From: Phytopseudomonas straminea
GTDB lineage: Bacteria; Pseudomonadota; Gammaproteobacteria; Pseudomonadales; Pseudomonadaceae
Assembly: GCF_900112645.1 (NCBI RefSeq)
Contig: NZ_FOMO01000001.1
Location: forward strand, 62,001-126,000
DNA length: 64,000 nt
Direction: 5' to 3'
How positions within the stretch are numbered: position 1 is the stretch's first letter; each line of letters begins with the position of its first letter. Positions 16,923-27,846 of the stretch are shown here, in pieces. A model generated the notes under the pieces. The model worked only from the letters and a program-made list of their open reading frames with translations, was not told where the DNA came from and ran no database searches. The position numbers were made by a program, and so were the translations under genes.

Positions 16923-17795
16923 ATGACCGTAATCGACTTCCTGGCCGGCAATACGCCGGCCTTTGTTTTCTGCGCGCTGATCGTCGGCCTGCTGGTCGGC
17001 AGCTTCCTCAACGTGGTGATTCACCGGCTGCCGAAGATGATGTTTCGCGACTGGCGCATTCAGGCACGCGAAGTACTGGAGCTACCCGCCGAGCCTGCAA
17101 GGGAAACCTACAACCTGGTACTCCCTCACTCCAGCTGCCCGTATTGCGGGCATGAAATCCGCCCTTGGGAAAACATCCCGGTCATCAGCTATCTGTTTCT
17201 GAGTGGCAAGTGTTCTGGCTGCCAGGCAAAGATCAGTCTGCGCTATCCGCTGGTCGAGCTCAGCTGCGGCGTGCTCTCGGCCTATGTCGCCTGGCATTTC
17301 GGCTTTGGCTGGCAGGCAGCCGGCATGCTGGTGCTGGCCTGGGGTCTGTTGGCGATGAGCCTGATCGATGCCGATCACCAGTTGCTGCCGGACGCGCTGG
17401 TATTGCCGCTGCTGTGGCTGGGTTTGATCGCCAACAACTTTGGGCTGTTTACCAGCCTGGAAGACGCCTTGTGGGGCGCCGTTGCGGGCTACCTGAGCCT
17501 GTGGTCGGTGTTCTGGCTGTTCAAGCTGGTGACCGGCAAGGAGGGTATGGGTTATGGCGACTTCAAGCTGCTGGCCATGCTCGGCGCCTGGGGCGGCTGG
17601 CAGATCCTGCCGCTGACCATTCTGCTGTCTTCAGTGGTCGGCGCCGTGCTTGGGGTGATCATGCTGCGCCTGCGTGACGCCAGTACCAGCACGCCGATCC
17701 CCTTTGGCCCCTACCTGGCCATTGCGGGCTTTATCGCGCTGCTGTGGGGCAAGCAGATTACCGCGGGTTACTTGCAATTCGCAGGTTTCAACTAA
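16923..17795 (+). CDS. pilD: Prepilin leader peptidase / N-methyltransferase
   Basis: PilD cleaves and N-methylates prepilins and type II secretion pseudopilins at the inner membrane. All hallmarks are present in the 290 residues: an N-terminal membrane segment, the cytoplasmic zinc loop with two CxxC pairs (C72/C75 and C97/C100), and the two catalytic aspartates, D149 in SLIDADHQLLPD and D213 in GMGYGDFKLLAML, at the same numbers as in P. aeruginosa. Its substrates in this window are PilA, the second pilin, FimT, FimU, PilV, PilW, PilX and PilE. It is followed by a half copy of repeat family A and then coaE. Confidence 0.97.
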   Translation: MTVIDFLAGNTPAFVFCALIVGLLVGSFLNVVIHRLPKMMFRDWRIQAREVLELPAEPARETYNLVLPHSSCPYCGHEIRPWENIPVISYLFLSGKCSGCQAKISLRYPLVELSCGVLSAYVAWHFGFGWQAAGMLVLAWGLLAMSLIDADHQLLPDALVLPLLWLGLIANNFGLFTSLEDALWGAVAGYLSLWSVFWLFKLVTGKEGMGYGDFKLLAMLGAWGGWQILPLTILLSSVVGAVLGVIMLRLRDASTSTPIPFGPYLAIAGFIALLWGKQITAGYLQFAGFN

Positions 17796-17810
17796 GGCGT
17801 CCCAACTCCC

Positions 17811-17840
17811 CCGGGTATCGCTTCGCTCAACCCAGGCTAC
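17811..17840. repeat. Dispersed palindromic element, family A (half copy)
   Basis: CCGGGTATCGCTTCGCTCAA followed by CCCAGGCTAC lies between pilD and coaE. It equals one arm of the element at 3840-3909. Confidence 0.7.
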
Positions 17841-17910
17841 TGCAGACTGATTCGCCACACACGCCCGACTCCCTTACAATCCGCCCCTGATTTTCTGAGG
17901 GGCAACGACC

Positions 17911-18519
17911 ATGAAACCCTGGACGCTCGGGCTCACCGGCGGCATCGGCAGTGGCAAAAGCGCCGTGGCCGCGCAATTCGCCGCACTGGGCGTGGATGTG
18001 GTCGATGCCGATCAGGCCGCTCGCTGGGTCGTCGAACCGGGCCGCCCTGCCCTGGCGGCCATAGCCGAGCACTTCGGCGAACAGGTGCTGCAGGCCGACG
18101 GTCAATTGAACCGTTCGGCACTGCGAGAGCTGATTTTCCAAGCGCCTGCCGAACGGAGTTGGCTGGAAAGATTGCTGCATCCGTTGATCGCCGCAGAAAC
18201 CGCGCAGTTTCTGGCCAATGCCAAGTCGCCCTACGCCATCATGGTCTCGCCTCTGCTGATCGAATCCGGTCAGTACAAACTGACCCAGCGTATCCTGGTG
18301 GTCGACGTGCCCGAGAAGCTGCAGATCGAACGCACCATGCAGCGTGATCGGTTGTCTGCCGAACAGGTGCGCGCCATCATGGCCGCCCAGGCCAGCCGCG
18401 AAACACGCCTGAGGCATGCCGACGACATCCTGGTCAACGACCGCGACCTGGCCTGGGTCGAGCGGGAGGTCGAACGCTTGCATGCCTTTTACCTGACCTT
18501 GAACGGAGGCCAACCATGA
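17911..18519 (+). CDS. coaE: Dephospho-CoA kinase
   Basis: CoaE phosphorylates the 3'-hydroxyl of dephospho-CoA, the last step of coenzyme A synthesis. The 202-residue protein has the P-loop [13 protein letters not shown] at residues 6-18, the VVDADQAAR substrate region and the lid region with RDRLS and [10 protein letters not shown], a length and motif order typical of the family. It lies downstream of pilD, the common arrangement in gammaproteobacteria. Its stop codon overlaps the yacG start by four bases (ATGA), so the two are translationally coupled. Confidence 0.97.
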   Translation: MKPWTLGLTGGIGSGKSAVAAQFAALGVDVVDADQAARWVVEPGRPALAAIAEHFGEQVLQADGQLNRSALRELIFQAPAERSWLERLLHPLIAAETAQFLANAKSPYAIMVSPLLIESGQYKLTQRILVVDVPEKLQIERTMQRDRLSAEQVRAIMAAQASRETRLRHADDILVNDRDLAWVEREVERLHAFYLTLNGGQP

Positions 18520-18716
18520 CCACACCTACTCTCGTCGCCTGCCCAACCTGCGCAGCGCCCGTGGAATGGGGCCCGCAGAGCCCGAGCCGGCCGTTCTGCT
18601 CCGAGCGTTGCAAGCTGATCGACCTGGGTGCCTGGGCATCGGAAGAACACGCGATTCCTGGCAATCCGCTGGAGGACGATCTGTTCTCCGATGATCTGCC
18701 GCCCAGCCGGCACTGA
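18516..18716 (+). CDS. yacG: DNA gyrase inhibitor YacG
   Basis: YacG is a small zinc protein that binds GyrB and inhibits DNA gyrase. The 66 residues contain the four zinc cysteines C9, C12, C28 and C32 (CPTC and FCSERC) and the conserved [10 protein letters not shown] sequence, followed by an acidic tail. It overlaps the end of coaE by four bases, the standard genome context for this family. Confidence 0.95.
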   Translation: MTTPTLVACPTCAAPVEWGPQSPSRPFCSERCKLIDLGAWASEEHAIPGNPLEDDLFSDDLPPSRH

Positions 18717-18751
18717 GCCGCCCTAACCCATCGAGACGGCGGACCCACACC

Positions 18752-19279
18752 TTGAGGCCTGATGCCTACCCAGCCAGCCCACTCCAGGCACTTATCGCTG
18801 CCGTGCCGCAACAGGGCCAGGTGCGCTGGATCGGCGTACGCCCCGAGCGCCTCGGCGACATGCTGATTCTCGATGCGGTCGAGGCGCGCCGTGAAGCGGG
18901 CCTGACCGGCGATCATTCCAGGCCCGGCCCACGCAATGCCCGCCAGGTCACCTTGATCCAATGGGAGCACCTGGCCGTGATCAGCGCCCTGCTCGGTCGC
19001 GATGCCCAGCATGCAATAAAGCCCGAAGATCTCAGGCGCAATATCGCCGTCAGCGGCATCAACCTGTTCAGCCTCAAGGGCCGGCGCTTTCGCATCGGCC
19101 AGGCGATCCTGGAAACTACTGGCTGGTGCCAGCCCTGCGCCAAGCTGGAACAGCGCCTGGGCCTCGGCACCTTTCAGGCCGTGCGTGGCCATGGCGGGAT
19201 CACCGCACGGGTGATCAATAGCGGCATCATTCGCCTGAACGACACGCTCGAGGTCGAACCGCTGGAACACTTCGAATAG
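18752..19279 (+). CDS. MOSC-domain protein
   Basis: This protein of about 175 residues resembles stand-alone MOSC domain proteins, relatives of the molybdenum cofactor sulfurase C-terminal domain. Supporting features are RRNIAVSGINLFSLKGRRFRIG, a beta-strand pattern typical of MOSC, and the conserved cysteine in TTGWCQPCAKLEQRLG, expected to carry sulfur or coordinate a cofactor. No ATG precedes it in frame near the start; TTG at 18752 is used here and the true start may be slightly upstream. It lies 35 bases after yacG and may be co-transcribed. The substrate is unknown. Confidence 0.82.
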   Translation: MRPDAYPASPLQALIAAVPQQGQVRWIGVRPERLGDMLILDAVEARREAGLTGDHSRPGPRNARQVTLIQWEHLAVISALLGRDAQHAIKPEDLRRNIAVSGINLFSLKGRRFRIGQAILETTGWCQPCAKLEQRLGLGTFQAVRGHGGITARVINSGIIRLNDTLEVEPLEHFE

Positions 19280-19519
19280 GAATGTCGTCGCACGCTCGCT
19301 GCGCAGCACGCTGTTAGAATGCATGCAACCCGCCTGACGAATTGAACCCCGGCGGCCGACTTTCTGTCGATGAGATGCAGCGCACGCGACCTCGATGCAG
19401 CACCACCCGTTTTCTGACGCGCAGGTACCCGCCTGCGTGGATTGGCACATGAGTCGCCTGGCGCTGGAGCACCGCTCGCCCGGACTCGCCACCGATTTCC
19501 TAGCCTTGTGAGACTCACC

Positions 19520-20818
19520 ATGACCCATCGAATCGTCATTGTCGGCGGCGGCGCCGGCGGCCTGGAGTTGGCTACCCGCCTCGGCCAGAAACTCGGTAAG
19601 CGCGGTAAAGCACACATCACCCTGGCCGATGCCAACCTCACCCATATCTGGAAACCGCTGCTGCACGAAGTGGCCGCCGGCTCGCTGAACTCCACGGAGA
19701 ACGAGCTGAACTACGTGGCCCAGGCCAAGTGGAACCACTTCGAATTCCAGCTCGGGCGCATGAGCGGACTGGACCGCGAGCGCAAGACCATTCAGCTGGC
19801 CGCCACCCTGGACGAAGACAACCGCGAACTGGTGCCCGCCCGCGAGCTGCCCTACGACACGCTGGTCATTTCGGTGGGCAGCACCACCAACGATTTCGGC
19901 ACCGAGGGGGCAGCCAACCACTGCATTTTCCTCGACACCCGCGAGCAGGCCGAACGCTTCCACCGCAAGATGCTCAGCCATTACCTGCGCGCCCACGCTG
20001 GCAAAGGCGATAACGATCAGATCAGCGTCGCCATCGTCGGCGCCGGCGCCACCGGCGTTGAGCTGGCCGCCGAGCTGCACCACGCCGCACGCGAACTGGC
20101 GGCCTATGGCCTGGATCGCATCCGCCCTGAAAACATGCGTATTAGCCTGGTCGAAGCCGGGCCGCGGGTATTGCCCGCCCTGCCGGAGCGCATCAGCGCG
20201 CCCGTACACAAGACCCTGCAAAAACTCGGTGTGAACGTCATGACCGGGGCCGCGGTGAAAGAGGTCACCGCCGAGGGACTGGTACTGGCCAACGGCGAAA
20301 CCATCCCTGCCAGCCTCAAGGTCTGGGCGGCCGGTATTCGCGCGCCGGCCTTTCTCAAGGACCTGGATGGCCTTGAGAGCAACCGCATCAACCAGCTGGT
20401 CGTCACCAGCACACTGCAGACCACGCGTGACGAGAACATCTTCGCCTTTGGCGACTGCGCGGCCTGCCCGATGGGCGATGGTAGCGAGCGAAACGTACCG
20501 CCACGCGCCCAGGCAGCCCATCAGCAAGCTTCGCTGCTGGTCAAGTCACTGACGCTGCGCCTGCAGAACCAACCGCTGCCAAGCTACACCTACAAGGATT
20601 ACGGCTCGCTCATCTCGCTGTCGAGCTTCAGCGCGGTCGGCAATCTGATGGGCAACCTGATGGGAAGCGTGAAACTGGAAGGCTGGTTGGCGCGGATGTT
20701 CTACGTCTCGCTATATCGCATGCACCAGATGGCGCTATACGGCCCCTTCCGCACACTGTTGCTGATGCTCAGTGACCGCATCGGCCGTAGTACCGATCCG
20801 CGGTTGAAGCTGCATTAA
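19520..20818 (+). CDS. ndh: Type II NADH:quinone oxidoreductase
   Basis: NDH-2 is a single-subunit FAD enzyme on the cytoplasmic face of the inner membrane that moves electrons from NADH to quinone without pumping protons. The 432 residues start with the FAD dinucleotide-binding motif RIVIVGGGAGGLELATRLG. The second nucleotide-binding fold for NADH is VAIVGAGATGVELAAELHHAA at about 172-192, and the FAD-closing motif ENIFAFGDCAACP lies at about 305. A C-terminal amphipathic segment probably anchors it to the membrane. The ATG at 19520 starts exactly before the FAD motif; an upstream in-frame ATG at 19442 would add an unrelated 26 residues. Confidence 0.94.
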   Translation: MTHRIVIVGGGAGGLELATRLGQKLGKRGKAHITLADANLTHIWKPLLHEVAAGSLNSTENELNYVAQAKWNHFEFQLGRMSGLDRERKTIQLAATLDEDNRELVPARELPYDTLVISVGSTTNDFGTEGAANHCIFLDTREQAERFHRKMLSHYLRAHAGKGDNDQISVAIVGAGATGVELAAELHHAARELAAYGLDRIRPENMRISLVEAGPRVLPALPERISAPVHKTLQKLGVNVMTGAAVKEVTAEGLVLANGETIPASLKVWAAGIRAPAFLKDLDGLESNRINQLVVTSTLQTTRDENIFAFGDCAACPMGDGSERNVPPRAQAAHQQASLLVKSLTLRLQNQPLPSYTYKDYGSLISLSSFSAVGNLMGNLMGSVKLEGWLARMFYVSLYRMHQMALYGPFRTLLLMLSDRIGRSTDPRLKLH

Positions 20819-20834
20819 CTCGAAGCGCACTTGT

Positions 20835-20972
20835 CGTAGGGTGGACGACGCTTCATTCGTTCACCATTCTGCAAAAGCCGCGGGGGCTGAAGAAAGCGTC
20901 TGCTGCGCGAGCCGATCGCCTATCTTCTTTACTATCGCAATGGTGGACAAAAAGAGCGTTGCCCACCCTACA
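20835..20972. repeat. Inverted repeat, family D (GTAGGGTGGAC / CCACCCTAC)
   Basis: GTAGGGTGGACGACGCTTCA, followed by TTCGTTCACCA, faces GGTGGACAAAAAGAGCGTTG followed by CCCACCCTACA about 100 bases away. The arms are imperfect inverted copies. The segment lies between ndh and the tRNA operon and carries no gene. It looks like a REP-type dispersed repeat. Confidence 0.6.
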
Positions 20973-20981
20973 GCTGCAAAC

Positions 20982-21033
20982 CTGTGGGAGCGGGCCACGC
21001 CCGCAATTTCGCGCGCATGGCGCGCTCCCACAA
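20982..21033. repeat. Dispersed palindromic element, family B, copy 1
   Basis: CTGTGGGAGCGGGCCACGCC pairs with the inverse GGCGCGCTCCCACA arm around a GC-rich loop. Related copies are at 36784-36838 and 55957-56024. Confidence 0.8.
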
Positions 21034-21153
21034 AAGCGTGCCACTCCTTCGGCCACGCTGGCTGTTTCCGCCCGCGAGGGTGAGACCCAGCGTCTTGTCG
21101 CGCAAAGCCGAATAAGGGCGGCCCTTGAACTAACCAAAGCCCAGAAAGCAAAA

Positions 21154-21173
21154 AACCCGCCTTTTGGCGGGTT
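21154..21173 (-). terminator. Intrinsic terminator of the tRNA operon
   Basis: Stem AACCCGCC / GGCGGGTT with a four-base loop; reading on the minus strand it is followed by TTTTT. It lies about 24 bases after the 3' end of tRNA-Lys. Confidence 0.93.
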
Positions 21174-21196
21174 CTTTACTCAAGCCGAGCTTGAAA

Positions 21197-21272
21197 TGGT
21201 GGGTCGTGTAGGATTCGAACCTACGACCAATTGGTTAAAAGCCAACTGCTCTACCAACTGAGCTAACGACCC
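21197..21272 (-). tRNA. tRNA-Lys (anticodon UUU)
   Basis: A 76-base tRNA with encoded CCA. The acceptor stem GGGTCGT / ACGACCC closes, the D-arm contains AGCTCAGTTGGTAGAGC, the anticodon loop is CTTTTAA, and the T-arm contains GGTTCGAATCC. It is the last gene of the Asn-Pro-Lys operon. Confidence 0.97.
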
Positions 21273-21277
21273 AAATA

Positions 21278-21354
21278 TGGTCGGGGTGAGGGGATTCGAA
21301 CTCCTGACATCCTGCTCCCAAAGCAGGCGCGCTACCGGACTGCGCTACACCCCG
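21278..21354 (-). tRNA. tRNA-Pro (anticodon UGG)
   Basis: A 77-base tRNA with encoded CCA, acceptor stem CGGGGTG / CACCCCG, D-arm with AGCGCAGTCCGGTAGCGC, anticodon loop TTTGGGA and T-arm AGTTCGAATC. It is the middle gene of the operon, five bases upstream of tRNA-Lys. Confidence 0.97.
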
Positions 21355-21363
21355 AGGAAAGAT

Positions 21364-21439
21364 TGGCTCCGCGACCTGGACTCGAACCAGGGACCCAATG
21401 ATTAACAGTCATTTGCTCTACCGACTGAGCTATCGCGGA
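21364..21439 (-). tRNA. tRNA-Asn (anticodon GUU)
   Basis: A 76-base tRNA with encoded CCA, acceptor stem TCCGCGA / TCGCGGA, D-arm AGCTCAGTCGGTAGAGC, anticodon loop CTGTTAA and T-arm GGTTCGAGTCC. It is the first gene of the operon, about 50 bases downstream of the promoter. Confidence 0.97.
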
Positions 21440-21488
21440 ACTATGTTCTTTCTTTTCTCTGTTTGCGTTGCCGCTGCAGAGGCGCGCC

Positions 21489-21516
21489 ATTTTACGGTTT
21501 CGCAAACCGCTGTCAA
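21489..21516 (-). promoter_or_regulatory. Sigma-70 promoter of the tRNA operon
   Basis: On the minus strand a perfect -35 box TTGACA is followed after 16 bases by TAAAAT and then a GC-rich discriminator GGCGCGCC, as expected for a stringently controlled stable-RNA promoter. Confidence 0.88.
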
Positions 21517-21629
21517 CCCCCTAAATTGCTTTTATGACAATGCTTTGCGAACGGGTAGTCATTTGCTTTACCTTCGAGGCATACCTGCACAGCCTGATGC
21601 ACCGCACCGGGCCTTATTCAGGATCTCAG

Positions 21630-23882
21630 ATGAGCACTCAAGGCACGCCGCCATCCCCCGGCATCTCCAGCACGCTGGCCAGCAGAGGCATCCAGCCGCG
21701 CTTCAGCGAGTTGGGACAGAGCTGCCGCAAGCTGGTGCTCAATCACCTGGCGGATCATCTGACACGCACCTTTGCCCAGGTCGACGACACTCTCTTTCAA
21801 TGCGCCGAGCAAGCGGAGAACAATCAGGTTCAGGCCATGTTCTTCGACAGCATGCGCGAAGTGCGCAGGCTGCGGCCACAGATCGAACGCCACTATCACC
21901 TGAATATCTCCAAAGGCATCGCTGACTTCCTCGACGGCAAGCTGGTGGTCAGCCAGCCCAAGGACGTTCCGACCGAAGACCTGGCGCTGATCGACAATGA
22001 AGCCTACGAGGAAGCGCTGCAGGTCACCAACATGGCGCAGCGAGTTCAAACGCGTTGCGCTCAGGCGCTGTTCGCGCTGGACAAACGCCTGGCGTTGCTA
22101 AACAACGGCCAGCCCGTACCTGCCGAGCTCAATCCATTTTCCCCGAAGAGCATTGCCAACGCTCTGCTGACCGCACTACAACCGAGCCAATTGCCGCTAC
22201 GAATCAAGCTGGTGCTCTACGGCCTGTTCGACAAACAGCTGATGCACGGGCTGGACGCGCTCTATGAAGCCCTTAATAGTCGACTGATCGAAGCAGGCGT
22301 GCTGCCCAACCTCAAATTCTCGGCAGCGCGCAATCCGCAGTCGCCTTCACCTGCCGCAAGCAGCCCCGCAGCCAATACGCCACAGGCCGCAGCTGTCGAC
22401 TTGGCGGCGAACCCACCCGGCGATGCCGCGCAGTTAGCCGAAGGGCTCGACCACCTTCTCGCCGAATATCGCAAACAGCAGCACGCCATAGGCCCACTCT
22501 ACGGTTCGCCAAGCATGGCCAGTTTTGCGCCGCCAGGTGCCAGGCGTAGCTACGAGGCAGGCGAGCTGCTCGACGCACTCAATCGGTTGCAACAGGCCTC
22601 CGCCGCCGACCTCATGCAACACCCGGATCGTCCGCTGCAGGTGACTGACCTGAAAACCGAGCTTCACCGCCAACTCGCCAGCCAGAGCGAGGCGCCCCAG
22701 CAGCACCGTGTCGGCAGCCATGAAACCGATGTCATCGACCTGGTCGGGATGATCTTCGACTTCATCCTCGATGACGAGAACCTGCCGCAACCCTATAAGG
22801 TCGCCCTCTCCCACCTGCACACGCCCTGCCTGAAAGTGGCGCTACTGGATCGCGCGCTATTCAGCCAGCCCCACCATCCAGCCCGCCGGCTGATCAATGC
22901 CATGGCCCAGGCCGGCGTACTCTATGGCGTCCAAGAGGACAGTTACGGCCTGCTGAGCAAAGTGCAGTGGATGGTGCGCCAGGTGGTTCAGCAGTTCAGT
23001 GGCGACCTGCGCCTGTTCGAGATACTGCTCGGTGAGTTCGACGAGTTCACCCGCGGTATCAAGCAGCGGGTGGAGCTTCAGGAGCGCCGCGCCGTGGAGA
23101 CAGCCAAAGGCCGCGACAAGCTGCTCGGCGCCCGCCATAACGCCGCGAAGGCCATCGCCCAGGCACTGGCCAGACGCTCGCCGCCGCCGATAATCCGCCA
23201 ATTTCTGGAGCGCACCTGGATCGACGTGCTGGTATTCGTGCAGCTACGCCATGGCGCCAGCAGCCCTGAATGGCAGCGCGCCAGTGAAACAGCCGAGAAC
23301 CTGGCGTGGAGCGGCACCCTGCTCGATGCCGCGCAACGTGATCGCCTGCAGCGCCTGCGCATTGAGATGCTCGATGAGTTGCGCAATGGCCTGATGCTGC
23401 TCGGCGGTTATCACGAAGATGATATTCGCCGCCTGCTGCAGGACCTGGTGGCCTGTCAGCACGCCGTCCAGGCCGGTCAGCCGCACCTGGCCTCCAAACT
23501 CAGTCTACCAAGCCCCAACGCCCTCGGAGCCATGCTCGACGATGAGGCAGCGCTTCTCGCCACGGCACGCAAGCGCCAGCCAGCCGATCAGGGGCTGATC
23601 AGCCAACTTGAAAAGCTTGAGTTCGGCACGTGGTTCGACTTCATTCTGGGCGGCAAACGGCAAACCCTGAAGCTCTCCTGGTACAGCCCCACCACCCATA
23701 ACTGCATGTTCGTCGACCGCAACGGCCAGCGCGCTGCGGTCAAATCGGTGGAACAACTGGCCGAGGAACTGCAGCAGGGCACGGCGCGGCGCAGCAAGCC
23801 CGAACGCGCGGCGCCGATGGTCGACCGCGCTCTACAGGCCGTCTATCGCGTGCTCCAGCAACTGACCGGACGAACCACCTGA
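21630..23882 (+). CDS. DUF1631 family protein
   Basis: A 750-residue soluble, helix-rich protein matching the DUF1631 family, which is often mislabelled thymidine phosphorylase in databases. Recognisable parts are the N-terminal LSELGQSCRKLV-like segment, the central VIDLVGMIFDFILDDENLPQPYKVALSHLHTPCLKVALLD block at about residues 368-408, typical of the family, and the C-terminal WFDFILGGKRQTLKLSWYSPTTHNCMFVDRNG at about 668-700, which resembles a PilZ-like barrel. No membrane segment or signal is seen. The ATG at 21630 has AGGA upstream; the frame is open further upstream but without a plausible start. It is followed ten bases later by a PilZ gene, suggesting c-di-GMP-linked function for the pair; this is inference. 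Confidence 0.82.
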   Translation: MSTQGTPPSPGISSTLASRGIQPRFSELGQSCRKLVLNHLADHLTRTFAQVDDTLFQCAEQAENNQVQAMFFDSMREVRRLRPQIERHYHLNISKGIADFLDGKLVVSQPKDVPTEDLALIDNEAYEEALQVTNMAQRVQTRCAQALFALDKRLALLNNGQPVPAELNPFSPKSIANALLTALQPSQLPLRIKLVLYGLFDKQLMHGLDALYEALNSRLIEAGVLPNLKFSAARNPQSPSPAASSPAANTPQAAAVDLAANPPGDAAQLAEGLDHLLAEYRKQQHAIGPLYGSPSMASFAPPGARRSYEAGELLDALNRLQQASAADLMQHPDRPLQVTDLKTELHRQLASQSEAPQQHRVGSHETDVIDLVGMIFDFILDDENLPQPYKVALSHLHTPCLKVALLDRALFSQPHHPARRLINAMAQAGVLYGVQEDSYGLLSKVQWMVRQVVQQFSGDLRLFEILLGEFDEFTRGIKQRVELQERRAVETAKGRDKLLGARHNAAKAIAQALARRSPPPIIRQFLERTWIDVLVFVQLRHGASSPEWQRASETAENLAWSGTLLDAAQRDRLQRLRIEMLDELRNGLMLLGGYHEDDIRRLLQDLVACQHAVQAGQPHLASKLSLPSPNALGAMLDDEAALLATARKRQPADQGLISQLEKLEFGTWFDFILGGKRQTLKLSWYSPTTHNCMFVDRNGQRAAVKSVEQLAEELQQGTARRSKPERAAPMVDRALQAVYRVLQQLTGRTT

Positions 23883-23891
23883 GAGCCTTCC

Positions 23892-24224
23892 ATGGATGAT
23901 CGTCGCCAACACCCTCGATACACGGCCGCCGCGCTGCTCGAGCTCTATGAGCAGCACGGCGAAACCTGCCTGGGCCGCATCGCTGATCTGTCCAGCGAAG
24001 GCTTCATGCTCTGCAGCACTGCGCCTCAGCCCCCCGACATCTTGGTCGAATGCCGCCTGGTGGGCGATGACGTGGACGACCTGTGCTTTACCGCCGACTG
24101 CCTATGGAGCCGTGAAGGCGAGGCGGGCCAGCCGTCCTGGGCGGGCTATCACATCATCGACATAGACGCGCTCAATACCCAGAAGCTGCAGAAGCTTCTC
24201 AAGCAGCTGCAGGCTTGCAGCTAA
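23892..24224 (+). CDS. PilZ-domain protein
   Basis: This 110-residue single PilZ domain has both c-di-GMP binding motifs: RQHPR near the N-terminus (RxxxR, R5 and R9, after an extra R4) and DLSSEGFML (D/NxSxxG) about 30 residues later. It is therefore predicted to bind c-di-GMP. It lies immediately after the DUF1631 gene, probably in one operon. It differs from the PilZ of twitching motility, which often lacks the RxxxR motif. The output is unknown. Confidence 0.88.
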   Translation: MDDRRQHPRYTAAALLELYEQHGETCLGRIADLSSEGFMLCSTAPQPPDILVECRLVGDDVDDLCFTADCLWSREGEAGQPSWAGYHIIDIDALNTQKLQKLLKQLQACS

Positions 24225-24371
24225 CCGCGCCACATCGCCAGAACGGCGCCATAGAGCGCTTTCCGCACATCCGATAAACGACATCGATCACAGTATCGGC
24301 AACAGCGATTAGACGCTTGCCCAGTAAACGCCTAGGCTTCTCTGTGTCAATCCGCCGCAGGGGAGCTTGCC

Positions 24372-25219
24372 GTGCCCCGGTCAGCCGAGATGTCCGCCAT
24401 TTCCAGTCATAACGATGCTGCTGACCAGCAGCCGCAAGGTTATGCCTATGCCGAGCTTGGCAGCCCGGAAAACCAGGGCTCTGCCGTTCTGGCCCAGGAA
24501 AGCGCACTGGCCATCAGCTACAACGGCATCAGCCATGCTGTGATGATGGTGTCGCCTACGGCGGTCGAAGATTTCATTGCCGGGTTCAGCCTGAGCAGCG
24601 CGGTCGTCGACTCCATCGACGATATTTATGACATCCGCCTACACCACCTCGGCCCGGCCATCAGCGCCGAAGTGGAAATCAGCAGCCGCGCCTTCTGGGC
24701 GATGAAGCAGCAGCGCAGGCAACTGGCCGGCACCAGCGGTTGCGGCCTGTGTGGCGTGGAAGCGCTTGACCAGGCGTTGCCGCAGCTGGCCACTCTGGAG
24801 AAAGTCGAGCTACCCGACGCCGCGCACCTAGTCGATCTACGCGAGCGCATCGCCGCCGCACAGGACTTGGCGCGCCGCAGCGGCGCGCTGCATGCCGCGC
24901 TATATGTCGACGCAAGCGGCGAAATCAAAGCCTGCCGAGAAGACATAGGCCGGCACAACGCGCTGGACAAGCTGATCGGCGCGTTGCTGCGCGAGAAACA
25001 CGATGTACGCCAGGGCTTTGCGGTGGTCACCAGCCGCTGCAGCCTGGAACTGATTCACAAGGCGGTCAGAGCCGGCATCGGCAATCTGGTCAGCCTGTCG
25101 GCACCGACCGCCCTGACCGTGCAATGGGCGCGCCGGCACAACCTCAACCTGATTCATTTGCCCCACCACAGCGCGCCGCGGGTCTACAGCCCTGCTCCGC
25201 CTGCAAGAGAAGAACAGCC

Positions 25220-25223
<4 letters not shown>
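24372..25223 (+). CDS. fdhD: Formate dehydrogenase sulfurtransferase FdhD
   Basis: FdhD transfers sulfur from a cysteine desulfurase to the bis-MGD cofactor of formate dehydrogenase-type enzymes. The 283-residue frame contains the catalytic CxxC pair C124/C127 in GTSGCGLCGVE, the CREDIGRHNALDKLIG motif at about 194-209, and TSRCSLELIHKAVRAGI further on, all family hallmarks. The GTG start at 24372 has GGGAG six bases upstream. Its last codons overlap the start of the molybdoenzyme gene by ATGA. That coupling strongly implies that the adjacent enzyme is its client. Confidence 0.94.
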
Positions 25224-27541
<2,318 letters not shown>

Positions 27542-27846
27542 ACGCGGCCACACCGTCTTCACCTCGGGCTACCAGCCCGAGGTGAAGAGCTCTTAGCTCC
27601 CTTCCGAGAAAAAGCTGCAGTTCGTCGGAAATGCGGCACTTATCGACGAAACTTACCCTCTGATGTCCCTTTGCCGTTATCCACCTCGGTTAACGTGTCC
27701 ACAAGCGCTCAATCGAAGCGCGTAGTTGCGCCCACGCCACGATGTGGCCCTTCGGGTTTCTGCCAAACGAGTGACAACCGTGCCATTGACTGCCTCTCCG
27801 AGCCGCCCGGCATCAACGTCATTGGCCAGCAACGGGAGGGAATACC
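27542..27846. other. Intergenic region with terminator-like hairpin (27557-27587)
   Basis: A perfect 14-base stem CTTCACCTCGGGCT / AGCCCGAGGTGAAG with loop ACC lies 15 bases after the molybdoenzyme stop. No strong U run follows, so it may be a processing or weak termination hairpin. The remaining ~250 bases hold no gene I can support. Confidence 0.6.

Noticed and set aside
20835..21033. Possible small genes between ndh and the tRNA operon
   Set aside because: The frames run through dispersed repeats and lack ribosome sites.
24225..24371. FNR/Anr-type box upstream of fdhD (CGATCACAGTATCG)
   Set aside because: The half sites do not match TTGAT-N4-ATCAA closely enough to claim.
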